A DNA stretch of 16,825 nucleotides, from contig JAQIDF010000348.1 in NCBI GenBank assembly GCA_027858145.1, positions 1-16,825 of the forward strand. Reading direction: 5' to 3'. The notes beneath the pieces are model-generated. The model worked only from the letters and a program-made list of their open reading frames with translations. It had not been told where the DNA came from and did no database searches. Of this stretch, positions 6,811 through 13,923 are shown in pieces. The stretch is from Prolixibacteraceae bacterium. Its GTDB lineage: Bacteria; Bacteroidota; Bacteroidia; Bacteroidales; Prolixibacteraceae. The position numbers and the translations under genes are program-made. Within the stretch, counting starts at the first letter, position 1. The number at the start of each line of letters is the position of its first letter.

Positions 6811-7854
6811 TTGGATACAGATAATAAAAATAGTGATTTGATTTTAGTTACCGGAGCTACCGGCATGCTTGGTTCGCGGGTGGTTTACGATCTGGTTGTA
6901 TCGGGCTTCAGGGTTCGGGCCATTTACCGTAACCAAATGCGAATTTCACAGTTTGAAAAAAACATCAGTTATTACACAGACTATCCTGAAAAAATAACGT
7001 TAGCTGTTGAATGGGTACAGGCCGATGTTACCGAATATGCCTCTTTGCCCGACACATTAAAAGGTGTTAAAACTGTATATCATTGCGCGGCCATGGTTTC
7101 CTTTTATAAGCCCGACCGTCCGTTAATGTACGAAGTAAATATATACGGAACCGAAAAACTGGTAGATGCCTGCCTCGATGAAGGCGTGCAGCGGCTGTGT
7201 CATGTGAGTTCGGTTGCAGCACTCGGAAGAACTGAAGAAGGCAAAATGGTTGACGAAGAAACAAACTGGCTCCCAGGTAAGAAACATACAGGTTACAGCA
7301 TTGCCAAACATCATTCTGAAATGGAAGCCTGGCGTGGTATGTACGAAGGGCTGGAGGTGGTTGTAGTAAATCCTTCAATTATTCTTGGCCCCGGGGAATG
7401 GACAAGCGGGAGTCCGGCGTTTTTCAATCAAATTTTTAAAGGATTGAAATTCTATACTTCCGGCATAACCGGTTTTGTCGATTTGCGTGATGTTTCGAAG
7501 GCTATGCTTTTGCTCACCAATGAACATTTTTCAATAGCAAAGGGAAACCGCTACCTTCTCAATGCTTCGAATCATTCGTACAAAGAAATGTTTGAAATGA
7601 TTGCCCGTGCATTACATGTTAAACCTCCTTCGGTAAAAGTTGGCAAACCATTGTTGGGTGTCGCATGGCGTGCAGCGCTTGTTGTAGCAAAACTCAGTGG
7701 GAAGAAGCCACTTATGACAAAAGAAAATGTTCGGAACGCTTCTAATGAAACCCTTTTTGATGGCTCACGAATTGAAAAGGGATTTGCATTTAAATACCGT
7801 AATATTTCAGAAACGGTAAAAGAGGTAGCTGATATGTACAGAAGAAACTTATAA
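6811..7854 (+). CDS. NAD(P)-dependent epimerase/dehydratase-family (extended SDR) protein
   Basis: This protein has a Rossmann fold with the glycine motif GATGMLG (residues 15-21 from the chosen start), an HVSSVAALG strand supplying the active-site serine, and the YSIAK motif with Y162 and K166. It is therefore a catalytically plausible extended short-chain dehydrogenase/reductase. The pattern resembles the 3-beta-hydroxysteroid dehydrogenase and dihydroflavonol-reductase-like group; the substrate is not predictable. No ATG precedes the Rossmann motif, so the start must be a rare codon. I chose TTG at 6811 because AAAAGGA lies at a good ribosome-binding distance and the start clears the upstream gene by ten bases, giving 347 residues. 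TTG at 6838 would put the protein directly at MILVTGATG, and TTG at 6766 would overlap the previous gene. The next gene, sbcC, begins nine bases after its stop. Confidence 0.85.
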   Translation: MDTDNKNSDLILVTGATGMLGSRVVYDLVVSGFRVRAIYRNQMRISQFEKNISYYTDYPEKITLAVEWVQADVTEYASLPDTLKGVKTVYHCAAMVSFYKPDRPLMYEVNIYGTEKLVDACLDEGVQRLCHVSSVAALGRTEEGKMVDEETNWLPGKKHTGYSIAKHHSEMEAWRGMYEGLEVVVVNPSIILGPGEWTSGSPAFFNQIFKGLKFYTSGITGFVDLRDVSKAMLLLTNEHFSIAKGNRYLLNASNHSYKEMFEMIARALHVKPPSVKVGKPLLGVAWRAALVVAKLSGKKPLMTKENVRNASNETLFDGSRIEKGFAFKYRNISETVKEVADMYRRNL

Positions 7855-7863
7855 CCTAACAGA

Positions 7864-10800
7864 ATGATACCTGTTTCGCTTACCATACAAGGTTTGTATT
7901 CATATCAGGAAAAACAAACCATCGATTTTACTAAACTAACTTCAGCCCGCCTTTTTGGTATTTTTGGCACCGTGGGCAGCGGCAAATCGTCAATACTCGA
8001 AGCCATTACTTTTGCCATTTATGGTAAAACCGACCGACTGAATCTCTCGGGCGATAACCGGAACTATAATATGATGAACCTGAAATCGAATGAGATGCTC
8101 ATCGACTTCATTTTTGAAACCGGTAAAAATCAAACATCATACCGTGCCACTGTAAAAGGCAGGCGCAACAGTAAGCGCTTTGAGGATGTGAAAAAGCTCG
8201 ATCGCCATGCCTACCGTAAATCTGACAGCGAATGGATCCCAATTGAAACGGCAGAGATAGAAACGTCCATCGGCTTGAGCTACGAGAATTTTAAGCGAAC
8301 CATCATTATCCCGCAGGGACAGTTTCAGGAGTTCCTGCAACTGGGAAACAAAGACCGCACCCAAATGATGAAAGAGCTGTTTAACCTTGAAAAATTTGAG
8401 TTTTATTACAAAGTAACAGCCCTCGAAACAGTTAATAACGAGAAAAGGCAAAACATAGAAGGACAACTCCAGCAACTTGGCGCTATTGACCCCGAACAGA
8501 TTAAAGCATACCAAAGCCGGAAAACTGAACTTCAAAAAGACCTGGTGGCGCAAAATGAGAAGCTTACCAAACTGAGAATACAGGAACAGCAATGGCAGCA
8601 ATTACAGGAGCTACATAATAAATTCAGAAATGCGCAAAAAGAGTTGCAGGAACTTGAAAAGCAGGTGCCACACTTTACCCAACTCGAAAAGAAGATTACA
8701 CGCTACGAACAATGTCTGGTTGATTTTAAGCACCTGATTGATACGTTGAATATAAATGAGAAAAAAGCTACAAATCGTCGGGAGCAAATTATTGTTGACA
8801 CGGGAAAATTGAAAGCGGAAAAGGCCAGGATTGAAATGCTCGAAAAATCATTATCGGAAATTAAACCCGCGTACGACAAGCGCGAAGAGCTGAAACAAAA
8901 AGCCGACGAATTGCTCCGCGTAATGAAAATCAACGAGCTGAATATATTTATTGCAAGAGAGAACGAAAGACTCAAAAATGGTGATTCAGCCATACAACAA
9001 AAGGACAAAGAAATAAAGCAAGCGAAAGACGAAAAGGTCAATTTGGAAAAAGAACTAAAATCTTTAAAATTTTTGCAGCCCGATATGAGCGAGTTAGCCA
9101 ATGCTAAATCGTGGTATGTTGAAAAACAAAATATCGACAAACAAATTCAGGAAACAAATAATGAACTTGAGCGTGTAAAAGCTGAATCAAAAAAGGCAAA
9201 CGGCAAACTTCAAGAACTTCTGAACTCATTATCGGGGCTGAATAAAAATGCTACTGCCGATGAAGCCATCATTCTTCTTCGTAAAAAAATTGAGGACAAC
9301 AGTGCCCGTCAAAAAGAGCTTGAGCAGTTGGTTAGTAATCTGAAAGTGAAAGAACAACTGCAGAAATATGCCGAAAGCCTTCACGATGGAGAGCCATGCC
9401 CTTTGTGCGGATCAGCACACCACCCCGAAAAGTACAGCACCGAAGGAATAAAAGCTGAGCTTGAAAAACTGATTGTGCAAAAAACCAAACTGGAAAACGA
9501 AGCAGAACAAACCCGTGAACGGGTAGAAATGATCAAAGAACTGGGCAGCCAGCTTAAATTTAATACACAGCAGTCTGAATCGGTAAACAACAAACTTAAA
9601 GTGCTGAGTTCAAAGATTGAAACACACAGCTCGAATTTTAAATGGCCGAAATACTCAACCGAACAGCAGGTTGCGCAAGCTTTTCAGAGTGCATCTGAGT
9701 TGCAGGCTAAAATTAAGGAAGCGGAGGTTCATCTCGAAAAATTATCGGCCGACATTGATAAAAAACTTACGGAAAAGGAACGCTACACTACCGGGATAGA
9801 AAAAATTAGAACTGCAGTTACCGAACGAGCTTCGGAAGTGAAAACGCTGACAGGACAACTTAGCTCAATTTCTATTGACGACTACCGGCAAAAAGCCACC
9901 CCGGAGATTGAACAACAAAAAGAAGCGCTTGTTGAAACGTACAAAAAACTTGGCAAGCAATACGAAGAGATTAACAATCAACTTACGACGCACCGGAAAA
10001 CGCAAGACACGCTGAATGGAAGTTTGGAAACCAACAAAAGAGAGTTAGCACAGGAAGAAGATAGTATCGCTAACCTCAACCGTCAGCTCGAAGAGCAGCT
10101 GAAGAAATCGACATTCGAAACGCTGTCCGAAGTGAATAATATTTTGGCGCAACCCATTAACCTCGAACAGGAAAAAGCTAACGTTGCCAATTTTAAAGAA
10201 AATCTTTCGGCTTGGAAAAACCAGACTAAAAATATTGAGGAAGAAATAAACGGCCGCGAATACAATTCCGAGGCACATGAAAAGTTAAAAGTTGAAATTC
10301 AGTCTTTGAGTGAACAGGCAAACCAAAAAAACCAGGAGCTTGGCCGGGTCGAGGAACTTTTGAATAAGTTAAAACTCGATATTGAAAAGCAGAAAGACCT
10401 GCGTAAACAGCTTGATGCCCTTGAGCTTCGTGGCGAGAACATCAAAACGCTGAAATCGTTGTTTAAGGCCAGTGGCTTTGTTAATTACATCTCTTCAGTT
10501 TACCTGCAAAACCTGTGCAATGCGGCTAACGACCGTTTTTTCCGACTTACACGTCAAAAGCTGAGCCTCGAAATTACGGGTGACAACAATTTTATTGTAC
10601 GCGATTATATGAACGGCGGCAAAACTCGCAGCGTGAAAACCCTCTCGGGCGGACAAACATTCCAGGCCGCACTGTCGCTGGCACTGGCACTGGCCGACAA
10701 TATTCAAAAAATTACCGAATCGAACCAAAACTTCTTCTTCCTCGATGAAGGTTTCGGGGCGCTCGACAAAGAATCGCTCGGAGTGGTATTCGACACGTTG

Positions 10801-10938
10801 AAAACCCTACGCAAAGAAAACCGCATAGTAGGCGTAATATCACACGTGGAGGAAATGCAACAGGAAATCGATATTCACCTGCGCATTGAGAATGATGAAA
10901 AACAGGGAAGTTTGATACGGAGAAGCTGGGCTGAGTGA
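7864..10938 (+). CDS. sbcC: SbcC/Rad50-type nuclease ATPase subunit
   Basis: SbcC is the SMC-like ATPase that, with the SbcD (Mre11-like) nuclease, processes DNA ends, hairpins and protein-blocked breaks. The 1024 residues show the expected order. An N-terminal ATPase half carries Walker A GTVGSGKSS (35-43) and a Q-loop-like IIPQGQFQEFL segment. A long Glu/Lys/Gln-rich coiled coil follows, with a central zinc hook CPLCG (C512 and C515), then the returning coil. The C-terminal ATPase half has the ABC signature LSGGQ (927-931) and Walker B FFFLDEG with D961 and E962, followed by GALD. All key residues are intact. No sbcD is adjacent: the upstream neighbour is the epimerase and the downstream is deoC. 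The partner nuclease must therefore be encoded elsewhere, or the upstream genes were inserted or rearranged. Confidence 0.96.
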   Translation: MIPVSLTIQGLYSYQEKQTIDFTKLTSARLFGIFGTVGSGKSSILEAITFAIYGKTDRLNLSGDNRNYNMMNLKSNEMLIDFIFETGKNQTSYRATVKGRRNSKRFEDVKKLDRHAYRKSDSEWIPIETAEIETSIGLSYENFKRTIIIPQGQFQEFLQLGNKDRTQMMKELFNLEKFEFYYKVTALETVNNEKRQNIEGQLQQLGAIDPEQIKAYQSRKTELQKDLVAQNEKLTKLRIQEQQWQQLQELHNKFRNAQKELQELEKQVPHFTQLEKKITRYEQCLVDFKHLIDTLNINEKKATNRREQIIVDTGKLKAEKARIEMLEKSLSEIKPAYDKREELKQKADELLRVMKINELNIFIARENERLKNGDSAIQQKDKEIKQAKDEKVNLEKELKSLKFLQPDMSELANAKSWYVEKQNIDKQIQETNNELERVKAESKKANGKLQELLNSLSGLNKNATADEAIILLRKKIEDNSARQKELEQLVSNLKVKEQLQKYAESLHDGEPCPLCGSAHHPEKYSTEGIKAELEKLIVQKTKLENEAEQTRERVEMIKELGSQLKFNTQQSESVNNKLKVLSSKIETHSSNFKWPKYSTEQQVAQAFQSASELQAKIKEAEVHLEKLSADIDKKLTEKERYTTGIEKIRTAVTERASEVKTLTGQLSSISIDDYRQKATPEIEQQKEALVETYKKLGKQYEEINNQLTTHRKTQDTLNGSLETNKRELAQEEDSIANLNRQLEEQLKKSTFETLSEVNNILAQPINLEQEKANVANFKENLSAWKNQTKNIEEEINGREYNSEAHEKLKVEIQSLSEQANQKNQELGRVEELLNKLKLDIEKQKDLRKQLDALELRGENIKTLKSLFKASGFVNYISSVYLQNLCNAANDRFFRLTRQKLSLEITGDNNFIVRDYMNGGKTRSVKTLSGGQTFQAALSLALALADNIQKITESNQNFFFLDEGFGALDKESLGVVFDTLKTLRKENRIVGVISHVEEMQQEIDIHLRIENDEKQGSLIRRSWAE

Positions 10939-10954
10939 TCAAACAAACTAATCA

Positions 10955-10985
10955 TTGCAAACTAACCCGCCTTTTTGTAGATTTA
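10955..10985 (+). promoter_or_regulatory. Candidate promoter for the deoC unit
   Basis: A TTG at 10955-10957 is followed after 20 bases by TAGATTTA at 10978-10985, one mismatch from the Bacteroidota -7 consensus TAnnTTTG. The spacing fits this class of promoter, and transcription would start roughly 35 bases before the deoC ATG. It lies in the 88-base gap between sbcC and deoC, where no obvious terminator hairpin is seen. Confidence 0.4.
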
Positions 10986-11026
10986 TCATTTAATTTTTCC
11001 ATAGTTAACAATTAACATATCCGGAT

Positions 11027-11887
11027 ATGACATCAGAAAAATTCAACATTGATTCCCAGCAGCTTGAAGGCGATTTAAACACGATTATCACCAACGCCAA
11101 AACCATACACAACACCCCCGAAAACAAAAAGCTTGCACTGTCGTGTATTGACCTTACCACGCTGAATTCAACTGACACGGAAGAAAAGGTAAAAGCTTTT
11201 ACCCAAAAGGTGAACGATTTCCCCAACCATTTTGAAGGCCTCGACAATGTGGCGGCTATTTGTATATATCCCAACATGGTAAAAGCCGTGGAAGAAACCC
11301 TGCAACTCCCCGAGGTTAATATCGCTTCCGTTTCGGGCGGTTTTCCATCATCTATGACTTTCACCCCGGTGAAGGTAGAAGAAACAAAACTAGCCATCGA
11401 AGCGAGAGCCGATGAAATAGATATTGTATTAGCGCTAAGTCACTTTTTAGCAGGTGAGTTTCAGGAAGCCCACAATGATATTGCAGCCATTAAAAATGTT
11501 ATGGGTGATGTACACCTTAAAGTGATACTTGAAACCGGGGCGCTCGAAACACCCGAGAACATTTGGAAAGCATCGATGCTGGCCATTAATGCCGGTGCTG
11601 ATTTTATTAAAACCTCAACGGGGAAAATGAATCCCGCAGCTACGCCAATGGCAGCCTATGTAATGTGCCTGGCTATTGCTTATCATTACAAAGAAACCGG
11701 CGAGAAAATTGGTTTCAAACCGGCAGGCGGCATTTCAACACCCGAGGATGCACTGGTTTATTTGTCGATTGTGAAAGAAGTACTGGGAGATGAATGGCTC
11801 AATCCAACTCTGTTTCGAATTGGTGCCAGCAGGCTCGCCAATAATATATTGAGCGATATTCTTGAGAAAGAAGTAAAATATTTCTAG
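11027..11887 (+). CDS. deoC: Deoxyribose-phosphate aldolase
   Basis: DeoC splits 2-deoxyribose 5-phosphate into glyceraldehyde 3-phosphate and acetaldehyde, the last step of deoxynucleoside catabolism, by a Schiff-base mechanism in a TIM barrel. The Schiff-base lysine is K195 in DFIKTSTGK. The second lysine is K231 in GFKPAGGI. The proton-relay aspartate is D132 in DEIDIV, and the cysteine of the CIYP strand is C79, corresponding to the residue near the active site in E. coli DeoC. The 286 residues are longer than the E. coli enzyme (259), mostly from an N-terminal extension of about 30 residues with no recognised motif. The downstream dehydrogenase begins 11 bases after the stop, so the two are probably co-transcribed. 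No other deo genes (deoA, deoB, deoD) are in the window. Confidence 0.95.
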   Translation: MTSEKFNIDSQQLEGDLNTIITNAKTIHNTPENKKLALSCIDLTTLNSTDTEEKVKAFTQKVNDFPNHFEGLDNVAAICIYPNMVKAVEETLQLPEVNIASVSGGFPSSMTFTPVKVEETKLAIEARADEIDIVLALSHFLAGEFQEAHNDIAAIKNVMGDVHLKVILETGALETPENIWKASMLAINAGADFIKTSTGKMNPAATPMAAYVMCLAIAYHYKETGEKIGFKPAGGISTPEDALVYLSIVKEVLGDEWLNPTLFRIGASRLANNILSDILEKEVKYF

Positions 11888-11898
11888 CTGAAACGAGC

Positions 11899-12882
11899 AT
11901 GACCAACAAGAAAGTATTGCTTACACGACGATTTCCGGAGATTGCCACCCAAATGCTGAAACAAGCCGGTTTTTTGGTAACGACAAGGGATACAGAAGAG
12001 CCCATGTTGCAGGATGAACTGGTAGCGCAATCGAAAAACCACGATGCTGTTTTGTGTACTTTATCAGATAAAATCAACACCGACTATATCTGGCAGAATG
12101 CACATCTCGATGTGATATCGCAATTTGCTGTTGGCTACGATAATATCGACATTTACGAGGCCAACAAACAGGGCATTCCGGTGGGGTACACGCCCGATGT
12201 GCTTACCGATGCCACTGCCGATGTGGCTTTTGGACTAATGGTGGCAACTTCGCGTAAAATGTTTTACCTGCATAAAAGCATAATTGCCGGCAACTGGACT
12301 TACTTCAAGCCCAACTCAAACCTGGGCATCGAGCTTAAAAACAAAACACTTGGTGTTTTAGGGTTGGGTCGTATCGGTACCGAAATGGCCAAACGTTGCC
12401 GTGGTGCCTATAAAATGAACGTTATTTACCACAATCGAAACCGGAATGCCGAAGCCGAAAAGCAACTCGATGCTGAATATGTAAGTTTCGATGAACTGTT
12501 GAGAAAGAGTGATGTGCTCTCGCTGCATTGTGCTTTAAATGACGATACCAAAGGCCTTTTTGACCATTCGGCATTTAAAAAAATGAAACCGACCGCCATT
12601 TTTATCAACACCTCGCGTGGACTGGTACATAATGAAGCGGATTTAATTGAAGCGCTGCGTGAAGGGGAGGTTTGGGGTGCAGGCCTCGATGTTACCAACC
12701 CCGAACCCATGAAACCCGATAATCCTTTGTTACAAATGGAAAATGTTTGTGTGGTGCCACACATTGGTTCGGCAACGGTTGAAACACGCGATGAGATGGC
12801 TAAACTCGCCGCGCAAAATATTATTGGTTTTTACAATAAACAAGGAATGGCCCATATTGTAAATCCTGAAATTCTTAAATAA
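11899..12882 (+). CDS. D-isomer-specific 2-hydroxyacid dehydrogenase (glyoxylate/hydroxypyruvate reductase-like)
   Basis: This 327-residue protein belongs to the D-2-hydroxyacid dehydrogenase family, which reversibly reduces 2-keto acids. The nucleotide-binding motif GLGRIG is at 155-160. The catalytic triad is present as R240 (NTSRG), E269 (NPEPM) and H288 (PHIGS). The substrate-loop region FAVGYDNID is also conserved. The end of the second Rossmann strand reads VIYHNRNRN, with no acidic residue where NAD-preferring enzymes usually have Asp, so NADP(H) preference is likely. Glyoxylate, hydroxypyruvate or 2-ketogluconate are the usual substrates of close relatives; sequence alone does not decide. 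It lies 11 bases after deoC on the same strand. Confidence 0.9.
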   Translation: MTNKKVLLTRRFPEIATQMLKQAGFLVTTRDTEEPMLQDELVAQSKNHDAVLCTLSDKINTDYIWQNAHLDVISQFAVGYDNIDIYEANKQGIPVGYTPDVLTDATADVAFGLMVATSRKMFYLHKSIIAGNWTYFKPNSNLGIELKNKTLGVLGLGRIGTEMAKRCRGAYKMNVIYHNRNRNAEAEKQLDAEYVSFDELLRKSDVLSLHCALNDDTKGLFDHSAFKKMKPTAIFINTSRGLVHNEADLIEALREGEVWGAGLDVTNPEPMKPDNPLLQMENVCVVPHIGSATVETRDEMAKLAAQNIIGFYNKQGMAHIVNPEILK

Positions 12883-12955
12883 TACTGAAGGTATCTCGTT
12901 GTTGTTTATATCTGAAAAGATGCTTCATCAACTTGCCGTTTAATAAAACCAGAAT

Positions 12956-13912
12956 ATGCTGTGCATTATTTCACCCGAAAAACGCCCCGGATTTAACCTG
13001 GCAGCCGAAGAATATTTCTTTAAAAACTATGATGAAGATATATTTCTTCTTTACATCAATACACCATCGGTGATTGTTGGTAAGCATCAGAATGCGCTGG
13101 CCGAAATTAGCCCGCAGTATGTCCGGGAAAACAACATTGCAGTGATACGGCGCTTGTCGGGCGGCGGAGCTGTTTATCACGACGAAGGGAACCTTAATTT
13201 CTCATTCCACCAAACGGTTAATGACCCGGCAAAGGTTTCTTTTAAGATTTTTAACAAGCCCATTGTAACGGTTCTTCAAAATATGGGTGTACCCGCCGAA
13301 ATCAGCAAGCGCAACGACATTTTTGTTAACGGGCTAAAGATATCGGGACATGCCGAACATGTTTTCCGCAAGCGGATACTTAGTCATGGCACTTTGCTTT
13401 TCAATGCCCGGAAAGAAAAACTATCTAAAGCCATAAAAAACACCTCGGGCACTTTTAACGGGAAAGCCATCCAATCGGTACGCAGTAAAATTGGTAATAT
13501 TATTGATTTTATGGATTCACCCATCTCCATTGAAACGTTAACAGAAAGAATTGTTAATCATATGCTTGCAGCGGTTAACGATGCAGAAATGTACACGCTG
13601 AACGCGGCTGACATTAAAAGAATTGAGCAATTGGAATCAGAAAAATATGCAACGTGGGAATGGAATTTTGGCTACTCACCAAAATACCGGTTCAGCAAAC
13701 AGGTAGATGAAACCGGCATTTCGGTGAATGTTGAAAAGGGCGTAATTAAAGAAATAGAAATAACGGGCTCATTTTTCAATGATGAAGAAAAAAGGTTCGT
13801 TATTGAAGCTTTTCAAAACACATGTCATAATTACGAGCATGTAAAAACCACGTTAGAAAAATCCGATTTATCGAAGAATAAACAAAAAGATATTTTAGAA
13901 GGAATGTTTTAA
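12956..13912 (+). CDS. lplA: Lipoate-protein ligase
   Basis: LplA activates free lipoate with ATP and attaches it to lysines of lipoyl domains (2-oxoacid dehydrogenase E2 subunits and glycine cleavage H protein). The 318-residue protein has the RRLSGGGAVYHD motif (R65, R66 and the glycine loop), the NLNFSF strand, and the NGLKISG segment with the conserved K128. A GTLLFN strand follows and a C-terminal accessory domain covers about the last 75 residues. The absence of a Cys acyl-acceptor motif argues against the LipM/LipL octanoyltransferase group. The gene starts 73 bases after the dehydrogenase, with only a poor -7-like TATATCTG in between, so it may be third in the deoC unit or have its own promoter. 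It converges on the following minus-strand gene with only 11 bases between the stop codons. Confidence 0.93.
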   Translation: MLCIISPEKRPGFNLAAEEYFFKNYDEDIFLLYINTPSVIVGKHQNALAEISPQYVRENNIAVIRRLSGGGAVYHDEGNLNFSFHQTVNDPAKVSFKIFNKPIVTVLQNMGVPAEISKRNDIFVNGLKISGHAEHVFRKRILSHGTLLFNARKEKLSKAIKNTSGTFNGKAIQSVRSKIGNIIDFMDSPISIETLTERIVNHMLAAVNDAEMYTLNAADIKRIEQLESEKYATWEWNFGYSPKYRFSKQVDETGISVNVEKGVIKEIEITGSFFNDEEKRFVIEAFQNTCHNYEHVKTTLEKSDLSKNKQKDILEGMF

Positions 13913-13923
13913 ACAAAATCCGA

